Of a DNA stretch of 64,000 bases, positions 35,790 to 43,138 are shown one piece after another. Made by a program: the position numbers and the translations under genes. The stretch covers positions 28,048 through 92,047 of the forward strand of contig WRLD01000003.1 of the NCBI GenBank assembly GCA_009777845.1, given 5' to 3'. The stretch comes from Defluviitaleaceae bacterium (lineage in GTDB: Bacteria > Bacillota > Clostridia > Lachnospirales > WQUN01). The notes beneath the pieces were generated by a model. It searched no databases, was not told the DNA's origin, and worked only from the letters and a program-made list of their open reading frames with translations. Within the stretch, counting starts at the first letter, position 1, and each line of letters opens with the position of its first letter.

Positions 35790-35942
35790 AAGGCAATGGA
35801 ACGCGGATTTACACGGATTTTGCGGATTCGTTCTTGCGTTCATTAAAAGCTAACGTAATTCGTACTGCTTGTATTACACGGATTAGAAAGCACGTCCGAA
35901 CGAATCCGCCAAATCCGTGAAAATCCGTCAAATCCGTGTCCT
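35790..35942. repeat. Dispersed repeat family A, split copy
   Basis: AACGCGGATTTACACGGATT at the left and AATCCGTCAAATCCGTGTCC at the right, with about 60 unrelated bases between. A further partial set lies at 36190-36245. Confidence 0.7.
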
Positions 35943-35989
35943 ATACAGTCCAATGTCCGCAGGCTTTTAGGTGAGGGGCAAATACCGTA

Positions 35990-36018
35990 TTGCCCCCTTG
36001 GGCTTTGTCGTGTATACT
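35990..36018 (+). promoter_or_regulatory. SigA promoter of the 36-residue ORF
   Basis: TTGCCC, a 17-base spacer and TATACT, ending 35 bases before the ATG. Confidence 0.7.
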
Positions 36019-36053
36019 AGCATGTAACCGCTAAAATTTAGGAGGAAATGATA

Positions 36054-36164
36054 ATGGAAAATAAAACACTTCAACAAATTTCTGAAAAGGTAGATACAAT
36101 GGACGACATTAAGGAAATCCTAGATTCCGCCATGGCTAAGCTAACTGCACTCAACTCAAAATAA
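36054..36164 (+). CDS. Small protein (36 residues)
   Basis: A short gene reading MENKTLQQISEKVDTMDDIK then EILDSAMAKLTALNSK. It has a near-consensus promoter and GGAGG 8 bases before the ATG, so it is well supported despite its size. The peptide is acidic at first, then amphipathic, and predicted by eye to be one long helix (coiled-coil like spacing of Leu, Ile, Val, Met). No signal peptide or Cys. It lies alone between LicD and the TagF-like gene. It may be a small regulator or an mRNA leader peptide of the downstream gene; I do not recognise it. Confidence 0.6.
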   Translation: MENKTLQQISEKVDTMDDIKEILDSAMAKLTALNSK

Positions 36165-36279
36165 AGCAGGTCACGCAGGGGGACGGCTTCGGCTTGAAGC
36201 GGATTTTATCTGCGTAAATCCACATAATCCACAAAAATCCGAATAATAAAAAATACAAACGAAAGCGGTGTCTTGTTAC

Positions 36280-38865
36280 ATGGGTATAAAAATAAAAAGG
36301 GTGCTAATGGGGCTTGTGAAATTTATGGAAAAGACCTTTCCTCCGCGACTATTTAACGCCCTACGCCACAACCTCAGACTAAAAACACTATGGCTGTATA
36401 TCAAGCAGGAACGCATGGCAAGCCACTATACAGGGTTTTTAAAGCTACCTATCGAAAAAAACACGATATTATACGAATGTTCTAACGGTGCGGGCATGGT
36501 TTGCAATCCGTATGCGATATTTAAGGCTTTTATAAAGGACGATAGCTTTGAACAATATAAGCACATATGGGTAATTTCAGATGAAGATGAATTGCTTCGA
36601 TTAAAAAATGAATACAAGCAATTTAACAATGTGTTTTTTGTAAATCGTTTAAAATCCAAGGGGCGTGAATACGCCCGCTATTGTGCTACCGCCAATTTTT
36701 TTGTACAAAATACGTCATTTCCGTGGTTTTTTTCAAAAAGAGAGGGGCAAATTTACTTAAACACATGGCATAGTATAACAGTAAAGACACTAGGCTATGA
36801 TATGACAAACGGCATTGTCGAATCTAGGAATATGTTGCGTAATTTATTGCAAAGCGATTATATAATTTCCGCAAACAGCTTTATGACCGATATTTTCAAA
36901 AAGTCCTATAAGCTAGACGGTCTTTACAATGGTGTGCTTATCGAGGAAGGACACCCGAGAACCGATACAACGCTTAAATCGGAAAAAGCCGAAATAATAG
37001 AAAAATTAAAAAGCCGCGGAATATCGGTAAGCCCCACAAAAAAAATCATATTATACGCCCCCACATGGAGAGGGGCGAGTGTCGCAAAGGTTGTTAATGA
37101 TGCAAACGAATATAGACTTTTGGAAGAAACAATGTATAAAGCGTTAGGCAGTGACGAATACCAAGTTTTAATAAAGCCGCACCCTTTTGTTTATCGCGGT
37201 CTTTCCGAAGAACAAAAAGCCAGCGGCAGGTACATTCCCTCATATGTAGACACGAATGAGCTATTGTCTGTGGTCGATATTCTGATTTCAGACTATTCTA
37301 GTATATATTTCGATTTTATGATGACAGGGCGACCTATTTTGTTCTATATCCCCGACTTGGAGGAATACAGTGCGGAAAGAGGGCTTTACTTCAAGCCCGA
37401 GGAATTGCCCGGGCCTTCTACCAACGATTTGGACGAGCTAGGCGAGCTTGTCAAGTCACTGGAAACGGTGAAAACGCAATATTCGCAAATATATGAGCAA
37501 ACAAAAAAATGGGCAATAGAGCATGACAACGGAAGCGTAGGGCAAAAAATCATTGATATTGTCTTTAAGGATAAAAAGCAATATAATATTATCCAAGGTA
37601 TCGACAACAAAAAGACAAAAATACTTTTTTACGCAGGCGAATTTGCCGTAAACGGTCTTACAGAGGTGTTCCTAACGTTTGTCAACAATATGGATTACGA
37701 TAAATATGACGTTACTATTTGCTGTATGTATAAAAACATGAAGAATGTCGAAAGAATAACCTCAAACGCACGTATTCTTATGCGTTACTATACCTACACT
37801 GCTACGCTCAAAGAGTTTTATAATATGCAAAATGTGTTTAGGTTCGGCTTGGTAAGCAAGCATACAAAAAAGGCAGATATTGTATTCCGCCGTGATTTTG
37901 TGCGTTGCTTTGGTAATGCACAGTTTGATTATGCCGTAGACTTTTCGGGCTATGGCGTGTTTTTTGCCGCATTGTTGTCACAGGCGATAGGTGCGAAAAA
38001 ATATATTTGGCAGCATAACGACTTATCCCAAGACTTAAACAATAAAAAGAAAATTGCGTTAAAAAGGGGAGATTCCGCAACTGTTGAATCCCTGCTCTCC
38101 ATGTATTCACGCTATGACAAGGTTGTTTCTGTCGGCGAAACTTTAATGAAAATCAACCGTGAAAATATTTCAAATAAAGAGGTATTTGGCAAGTATGCGT
38201 TTGTAAACAACCCTATAAATACCCAACGGATTAAAGAGGGGCTTAACCATGCGATAATAGAGGAAGAATATGACGACACCCTGCCCCTAGTCACCTTTAA
38301 CAGCTTGACAGGCGAGCTGGCTGTAAGAAAGCTAATCAAAAATGTATACAAAGTCCCCAAGGGCAAGGGCGCGTATAAATTTGTGGCAATGGGGCGGTTT
38401 TCCCCCGAAAAAAATCATATTAACCTGATTAAGGCGTTCGAGAAATTTTTGTATGTTCACCCAAGGAGCGTTTTATATATAATAGGTCATGGTGCAATGA
38501 AAAAAGAAATGGTACAGCTTGTAAAGGAGCTAGACATACAAGAAAAGGTTATATTCACAGGCAATATGGAAAATCCTTTTATTTTAATGAGCTATTGCGA
38601 TTGTTTTATTATGCCGTCAATATATGAGGGGCAGGGTATTGTTGTTTTAGAGGCGAGGCTGTTAAACTTGCCGATTATCATGTCCAATTATTCTGTAGTA
38701 CAAGCAAACTGTCTACCAAACGGACAGCTCATAATAGGCATGGAAGAAAACGACATTTACGAGGGCATGGTCGCCTTTGTAGACGGCAAGGTGCCAAGCG
38801 ACTATCACTTTGACGGAGATGCCTACAATGCCGAGTGCTACCGCCAGTTTGAGGGGTTGTTTTAG
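36280..38865 (+). CDS. TagF-like glycerophosphotransferase fused to a GT4-type glycosyltransferase
   Basis: An 861-residue bifunctional enzyme. Residues about 60-430 are a CDP-glycerol glycerophosphotransferase-like domain: TWHSITVKTLGYD, EEGHPRTDTTL, YAPTWRG, IKPHPF and SDYSSIYFDFMMTGRPILFY, the last being the donor-binding signature. Residues about 440-860 form a GT-B glycosyltransferase: FVAMGRFSPEKNHINLIKAF, then KVIFTGNMENPF and MPSIYEGQGIVVLEA. Together they could add polyol-phosphate and sugar units to a surface polymer, in the cytosol, before export. I choose ATG 36280; GTG 36268 is also in frame, and the ribosome site is weak for both. Confidence 0.88.
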   Translation: MGIKIKRVLMGLVKFMEKTFPPRLFNALRHNLRLKTLWLYIKQERMASHYTGFLKLPIEKNTILYECSNGAGMVCNPYAIFKAFIKDDSFEQYKHIWVISDEDELLRLKNEYKQFNNVFFVNRLKSKGREYARYCATANFFVQNTSFPWFFSKREGQIYLNTWHSITVKTLGYDMTNGIVESRNMLRNLLQSDYIISANSFMTDIFKKSYKLDGLYNGVLIEEGHPRTDTTLKSEKAEIIEKLKSRGISVSPTKKIILYAPTWRGASVAKVVNDANEYRLLEETMYKALGSDEYQVLIKPHPFVYRGLSEEQKASGRYIPSYVDTNELLSVVDILISDYSSIYFDFMMTGRPILFYIPDLEEYSAERGLYFKPEELPGPSTNDLDELGELVKSLETVKTQYSQIYEQTKKWAIEHDNGSVGQKIIDIVFKDKKQYNIIQGIDNKKTKILFYAGEFAVNGLTEVFLTFVNNMDYDKYDVTICCMYKNMKNVERITSNARILMRYYTYTATLKEFYNMQNVFRFGLVSKHTKKADIVFRRDFVRCFGNAQFDYAVDFSGYGVFFAALLSQAIGAKKYIWQHNDLSQDLNNKKKIALKRGDSATVESLLSMYSRYDKVVSVGETLMKINRENISNKEVFGKYAFVNNPINTQRIKEGLNHAIIEEEYDDTLPLVTFNSLTGELAVRKLIKNVYKVPKGKGAYKFVAMGRFSPEKNHINLIKAFEKFLYVHPRSVLYIIGHGAMKKEMVQLVKELDIQEKVIFTGNMENPFILMSYCDCFIMPSIYEGQGIVVLEARLLNLPIIMSNYSVVQANCLPNGQLIIGMEENDIYEGMVAFVDGKVPSDYHFDGDAYNAECYRQFEGLF

Positions 38866-38882
38866 GTGCAGGGGGGTGGGGT

Positions 38883-39068
38883 ATGCTCGACAACAATTTA
38901 CTTTCACAACTAACCAACAACGCAAAGCCCTACCCGTCTATCACAAAATGCCCTATTAAGCGTGAACACTTCGACTATACAAGCTGGCAAAGAGATTTAT
39001 GGAACGATAAAACCATTGACGAGGTCTTTTCGCTCGCCGCAGAACGAGAGCAAGCAAGGGTGGATTGA
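38883..39068 (+). pseudogene. Duplicated 5' fragment of an MNT nucleotidyltransferase gene
   Basis: A 61-residue frame. Its first 20 residues (MLDNNLLSQLTNNAKPYPSI) are nearly identical to the start of the intact gene at 39072. Then the sequence leaves the family and reads KREHFDYTSWQRDLWNDKTI and an acidic helical end. So a partial duplication was joined to another, unknown piece. The nucleotidyltransferase motif GSRAR is absent. It is a remnant or a chimeric small gene. Confidence 0.6.
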
Positions 39069-39071
39069 AAT

Positions 39072-39365
39072 ATGCTCGACAATAACCTAATCACACAACT
39101 AACCAACAACGCAAAGCCCTATCCGTCTATCAAAAAAATAGTCCTTTTCGGCTCGCGGGCGCGTAAAAACGCACACCCCACGTCAGACTATGACATATGC
39201 CTGTATTGCAACAACGAAACGGAGTTTACTAAATACTACTTTGACACCGAGGATATAGACACTATTTACAAAGTAGACGTACTGCGGTATGAAGCCATTA
39301 CCAACGAGGTATTAAAAAAAGAGATTGAGCATGACGGAGTTGTGATTTATGAGTGTGGAAGCTAG
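39072..39365 (+). CDS. MNT-domain nucleotidyltransferase (MntA-type antitoxin)
   Basis: A 97-residue minimal nucleotidyltransferase. IVLFGSRARKNAHPTSDYDI carries the GSxAR...SDxD catalytic motif; a third acidic residue lies in YKVDVLRYEA. In MntA-HepT systems this enzyme adds AMP to the HEPN toxin and silences it. It overlaps the next gene, a HEPN-like partner, by 17 bases. The Asp pair is intact, so it should be active. Confidence 0.85.
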   Translation: MLDNNLITQLTNNAKPYPSIKKIVLFGSRARKNAHPTSDYDICLYCNNETEFTKYYFDTEDIDTIYKVDVLRYEAITNEVLKKEIEHDGVVIYECGS

Positions 39366-39744
39366 CAAAAAAGACACCTTTACCGCCACCGTGGCACGCC
39401 TGCAAGAAGCCGTGACCCAACAAAAGCCGCAGGGCGTTATCGGCACTCTCATACGTGACGCGACTATACAGCGGTTTGAGTTTACGCTAGAAACCGCGTG
39501 GAAGTATATGCGGTATTTGCTGTTACAGGACGGCGTATTACGCGAAGATGTCGCAAGCCCTAGGAAAACAATACAAACAGCGTTTGCCAACAGCCTAATT
39601 TCCGACACAGACACATGGCTAGAAATGCTACGCCACAGGAACTCACTAGCACACACCTACAACGAAGCCGAAGCGTGCGTTTTGGAGGAAAATATAAAGG
39701 GTAGGTATCTTGGTTTGTTTGAGGAACTATTACGCCACACTTAG
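39349..39744 (+). CDS. HEPN-like substrate-binding partner (HI0074 family)
   Basis: A 131-residue helical protein of the nucleotidyltransferase substrate-binding family. FEFTLETAWKYMRYLLLQDG and RKTIQTAFANSLISD, then MLRHRNSLAHTYNEAEA, match HI0074-type partners; RHRN-LAH resembles the HEPN Rx4-6H RNase motif. With the MNT gene it forms a two-gene TA-like pair. Whether it is toxic is unknown. Confidence 0.82.
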   Translation: MSVEASKKDTFTATVARLQEAVTQQKPQGVIGTLIRDATIQRFEFTLETAWKYMRYLLLQDGVLREDVASPRKTIQTAFANSLISDTDTWLEMLRHRNSLAHTYNEAEACVLEENIKGRYLGLFEELLRHT

Positions 39745-39760
39745 AAAGGCATAACCCACC

Positions 39761-40123
39761 ATGAAAAACTACTATTCAACCATAGACAATGTAACCTTAA
39801 CATTTTCAGACATAGAAGCCGTCAATGACTTTGAATTTATAACCACTCGCTTTGAAAGAGCGAGCGGAAACGGCTTTGATTACGCCGAGGGAAAGCTACC
39901 CAACAATTTATTTTACAAAGCCTTTGGCTTTTCGGAGGACGAGCTGCTCGAAATGCAAGATTATTTACAGAGAAATTCGTGTATAATTTGGGAGCTTGCA
40001 CGAGAGCAAAAAAAAGCCAAAACACTCCACCCACTAAAGGGCATTATTCCGCTAGACTTCAAATTCGAGCTTGACGACATAAGGCGCGAGCGTATCGAAA
40101 AAAGAGGGCTTAATTATTTATGA
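39761..40123 (+). CDS. Hypothetical protein ahead of a HEPN gene
   Basis: A 120-residue soluble protein that I do not recognise, starting MKNYYSTIDNVTLTFSDIEA. It is rich in Phe, Glu and Asp and ends with charged helices (DDIRRERIEKRGLNYL). GAAAGGC precedes the ATG. It overlaps the HEPN gene by 4 bases (ATGA), so they are coupled. The position where an MNT antitoxin would be expected suggests it could be an unrelated antitoxin for the HEPN protein; it lacks the GSxAR motif. Confidence 0.6.
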   Translation: MKNYYSTIDNVTLTFSDIEAVNDFEFITTRFERASGNGFDYAEGKLPNNLFYKAFGFSEDELLEMQDYLQRNSCIIWELAREQKKAKTLHPLKGIIPLDFKFELDDIRRERIEKRGLNYL

Positions 40124-40533
40124 ACGGTAAATATTCATATAAGGACATAGCAAAAGAAGATTTGCTTGCCGCAAAGGAAATGCTGCGCGCAGGGCTTTAC
40201 AATCATACAGCAATGCTGTGCCAGCAGTATACGGAAAAAATATTCAAGGAATGTCTGGTGAACAACGGCACGGAAGAACAGGACATGCTGTTGTTGCATA
40301 TTCACAAACTTGCGCGCTTGTCCTCTCGATGCGGCGAGCTACTCAATATCTCTTTCACAAGCCAAGAAACCGCTTTTTTTCGTGAAATTACCGATTGTTA
40401 TTTATGCACAGATTATTACCCAGGCGAAAATTACATCAAACTGTCCGAAGCCGAAGCCGCAGAAATTTATGACAAAACCCTATTGTTCCAAGCTAAGCAT
40501 GAAATAACCTTGTTGTCACGTAATGAATTTTAG
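40120..40533 (+). CDS. HEPN domain protein
   Basis: A 137-residue HEPN protein. DIAKEDLLAAKEMLRAGLYN and AMLCQQYTEKIFKECLV are the first helices, LLHIHKLARLSSRCGE the third, and TDCYLCTDYYPGENY is the YPG-type end of HEPN domains. The catalytic Rx4-6H pair of the toxic HEPNs is not visible, so it may be of the non-nuclease type. It is the second HEPN-type gene within 1.2 kb. The gene ends 19 bases before the PEP mutase gene. Confidence 0.8.
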   Translation: MNGKYSYKDIAKEDLLAAKEMLRAGLYNHTAMLCQQYTEKIFKECLVNNGTEEQDMLLLHIHKLARLSSRCGELLNISFTSQETAFFREITDCYLCTDYYPGENYIKLSEAEAAEIYDKTLLFQAKHEITLLSRNEF

Positions 40534-40552
40534 AAATTAAGGAGCTGACCTA

Positions 40553-41857
40553 ATGTCACAAAAAACCGCCTACGTAGCCTTCTCCACCGACCTATACCAC
40601 ACAGGGCATGTAAATATCATAAACCACGCCGCAAAATACGGTAGTGTCGTGGTAGGAATACTCACAGATGAGGCAATTGCCACGTACAAGCGCCCGCCTA
40701 TTTTGAGTACCGAGGAACGCAAGCAAATTGTAGAGAATTTCAAAAATGTGGACAGAGTGGTGTTGCAAACCACGCTAAACTACACGCAAAACCTGCGCGA
40801 GCTAAAGCCCGACTATGTTGTGCATGGCGACGATTGGCGTACAGGAATACAGCAAAAGGTACGCGCGCGCGTTATTGAAGTGCTGGCGGAATGGGGCGGC
40901 GAGCTAATAGAAGTGCCGTACACTAGCGGCACGCTGTCGAGCGACAAGCTGTCACATGCGTTTAACGCTACGCTTAACACGCCCGAAATCCGTCTTGGCA
41001 AGCTGAAAAAGCTGTTACAGCTAAAGCCGTACGTCCGAGCCATAGATACGTCCAATGGGCTTACAGGGCTTATTGCGGAGCATACGCATGTTACCGACCC
41101 CGATACCTCGGCGGTAAAGGAATTTGATGCTATGTGGATTAGCAGTCTTTGCGATTCCTCGTTTAAGGGCAAGCCCGACATCGAGCTGGTGGAAATGACT
41201 AGCCGTATACAAACAATCAACGAAATAATGGAAGTAACTACCAAGCCGATTATCCTAGACGGCGACACAGGCGGCAAAATCGAGCATTTCTCGTACCATG
41301 TGAAAACACTGGAACGCATGGGCGTGTCCGCCGTAATTATCGAGGACAAAACAGGGCTGAAGCAAAACTCGCTCTTTGGCACAGATGCCGTACAAGAGCT
41401 TGACGAGCCTGAGAGCTTCGCGTTAAAAATTCAAGCAGGCAAGCAAGCGCAAGCCACAAGGGATTTTATGGTAATCGCCAGACTGGAAAGCCTAATCGCA
41501 GGCAAGGACGTGGACGATGCCCTCATGCGAGCCAAAATCTACGTAAAAGCAGGCGCGGACGCGGTTATGATTCACAGCAAGGAAAAGCACGGCAAGGATA
41601 TTTTTGAATTTATGACGAAATTCCGCGAATATTCCAGTACCATTCCTATTGTGGTTGTACCCACCACGTACAACCAGTTTACGGAGGACGAGCTGCACGC
41701 GGCAGGCGCGAACATTATCATACACGCCAACCACCTACTGCGAAGCGCGTATCCAGCCATGGTAAAAACCGCGGAAAGTATTCTGTCCACAGGCAGTAGC
41801 TTGCAGGCATCTAAGGAATTTTGTATGCCGATTAAAGAAGTGCTAACTTTTATTTAA
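40553..41857 (+). CDS. aepX: Phosphoenolpyruvate phosphomutase with N-terminal cytidylyltransferase domain
   Basis: 434 residues, the entry enzyme for all C-P bond synthesis (PEP to phosphonopyruvate). The C-terminal mutase (about 150-434) has the diagnostic EDKTGLKQNSLFG motif and DGDTGG. The N-terminal 140 residues form a nucleotidyltransferase of the CTP:glycerol-3-P type: STDLYHTGHVNII (HxGH) and LSTEERKQIV, with HGDDWRTGIQ. Such fusions mark pathways in which the phosphonate is CMP-activated for transfer to a glycan or lipid. AAGGAG precedes the ATG. It is followed by the decarboxylase and the nucleotidyltransferase-dehydrogenase fusion. Confidence 0.95.
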   Translation: MSQKTAYVAFSTDLYHTGHVNIINHAAKYGSVVVGILTDEAIATYKRPPILSTEERKQIVENFKNVDRVVLQTTLNYTQNLRELKPDYVVHGDDWRTGIQQKVRARVIEVLAEWGGELIEVPYTSGTLSSDKLSHAFNATLNTPEIRLGKLKKLLQLKPYVRAIDTSNGLTGLIAEHTHVTDPDTSAVKEFDAMWISSLCDSSFKGKPDIELVEMTSRIQTINEIMEVTTKPIILDGDTGGKIEHFSYHVKTLERMGVSAVIIEDKTGLKQNSLFGTDAVQELDEPESFALKIQAGKQAQATRDFMVIARLESLIAGKDVDDALMRAKIYVKAGADAVMIHSKEKHGKDIFEFMTKFREYSSTIPIVVVPTTYNQFTEDELHAAGANIIIHANHLLRSAYPAMVKTAESILSTGSSLQASKEFCMPIKEVLTFI

Positions 41858-41858
41858 A

Positions 41859-41998
41859 GGACGTGTTATTGATTCAAGATTTTTGCGAAGCGTAAATGAG
41901 GGCAGTGAGCGAATGGAGCATTTTTTCAAGGAAAAAATGCGGATTGAGCGGACGCTTTGCCCGAATAGTGAGCAAAAATTTCAAAAATCAACACGTCC
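41859..41998. repeat. Long imperfect palindrome between aepX and the decarboxylase gene
   Basis: The ends GGACGTGTT and AACACGTCC, with flanking GATTTTTGC-like segments, pair over about 25 bases; AGCGT/ACGCT pair further in; and a 10-bp stem GCATTTTTTC-AAG-GAAAAAATGC at 41918-41940 forms the tip. It could act as an mRNA stabiliser or attenuator between two pathway genes, or be a mobile palindromic unit. No other full copy is visible in the window. Confidence 0.7.
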
Positions 41999-42013
41999 GT
42001 TGAGGGTGAATTT

Positions 42014-43138
42014 ATGCAGGTTGAAAATTTCGTAAGCGTACTGCAAGACCTAGGCGCAGGCTTCTACACAGGCGTACCCGACTCTCTGCTAAGTCCGTTT
42101 ACAGACTATATAATGCGAACGCACGGCGTGTCCGATTGCCACATAGTAGCCGCCAACGAGGGCGCGGCGGTGGGGCTTGCGGCAGGTCATTATTTGGCTA
42201 CAGGCAAACCCGCCGTGGTTTATATGCAAAACAGCGGCATAGGCAACGCAACAAATCCTATTTGCTCACTGCTTCACGAGAAAGTCTACGCCCTGCCAGT
42301 TATTTTTGTAATCGGGTGGCGCGGTGAGCCGAATGTGCATGACGAGCCGCAGCATGTGTTCCAAGGGGCTGTCACGCTTTCACAGCTAGAATGTATGGAA
42401 ATTCCCTACGCCGTTATTTCCGAGGAAACAACCGACCTAAAGCAATGCGCCGCCGACTTCAAGGAGCATATACAAAGCGGTAAATCCGTGGCGTTCGTAG
42501 TACGCAAGGGCGCGTTAAAAAGTAGCGAAAAAAACAAATATAGCTCCCCTAATTCGCTTTCACGCGAGGAAATTTTAGTTGAAATAATAGCAAATACGAC
42601 CAAAAATGACGTTTTTGTTTGCACTACTGGCAAGCTGTCGCGCGAGGTTTTTGAAATACGCGAGAACAACAGCATGGGTCACGGACAGGACTTCTTGACC
42701 GTAGGCTCTATGGGGCATAGCCTTATGCTTGCGTACGGTATAGCCCTCGCCAAGCCCGACAAGCGCGTTTTCTGCTTAGACGGCGACGGCGCGGTGCTTA
42801 TGCACTTGGGCAGCTTGGCCGTCGTAGGCACAAGCAGTGTCAATAATCTAGTGCATATAGTAATAAACAACGGCTCGCACGAAACCGTGGGCGGTATTCC
42901 CACAGTGGCAGGGGACATGGATTTAAGCCAAGTAGCGGCTTCCTTAGGCTACAAAAATACCTTTCGCGTAAGCACAAAAAGCGACTTACTCGCCGTGCTT
43001 AACAAGCTCGACCAGTTACAAGGCACTGTATTTGTAGAGGTGCTGTCCAACCTCGAATCGCGCGCAGACCTAGGGCGGCCTACGACCTCGCCCATTGAAA
43101 ATAAAAACGAGCTGATGAAATTCTTGGGGGCAATATGA
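42014..43138 (+). CDS. aepY: Phosphonopyruvate decarboxylase
   Basis: 374 residues; a TPP-dependent enzyme that makes the PEP mutase step irreversible by converting phosphonopyruvate to phosphonoacetaldehyde. The pyrimidine-binding half has TGVPDSLLSPFTDYI and HIVAANEGAAVGLAAGHYLA (catalytic Glu); the diphosphate-binding half has LDGDGAVLMHLGSL (GDG) and INNGSHETVGGIPTV. The ribosome site is weak. It overlaps the next gene by 4 bases. The order mutase, decarboxylase is the standard core of phosphonate clusters. Confidence 0.95.
   Translation: MQVENFVSVLQDLGAGFYTGVPDSLLSPFTDYIMRTHGVSDCHIVAANEGAAVGLAAGHYLATGKPAVVYMQNSGIGNATNPICSLLHEKVYALPVIFVIGWRGEPNVHDEPQHVFQGAVTLSQLECMEIPYAVISEETTDLKQCAADFKEHIQSGKSVAFVVRKGALKSSEKNKYSSPNSLSREEILVEIIANTTKNDVFVCTTGKLSREVFEIRENNSMGHGQDFLTVGSMGHSLMLAYGIALAKPDKRVFCLDGDGAVLMHLGSLAVVGTSSVNNLVHIVINNGSHETVGGIPTVAGDMDLSQVAASLGYKNTFRVSTKSDLLAVLNKLDQLQGTVFVEVLSNLESRADLGRPTTSPIENKNELMKFLGAI

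Noticed and set aside
40120..40533. Calling the HEPN protein an active RNase toxin
   Set aside because: The Rx4-6H pair is not visible; only the YPG-type ending is.
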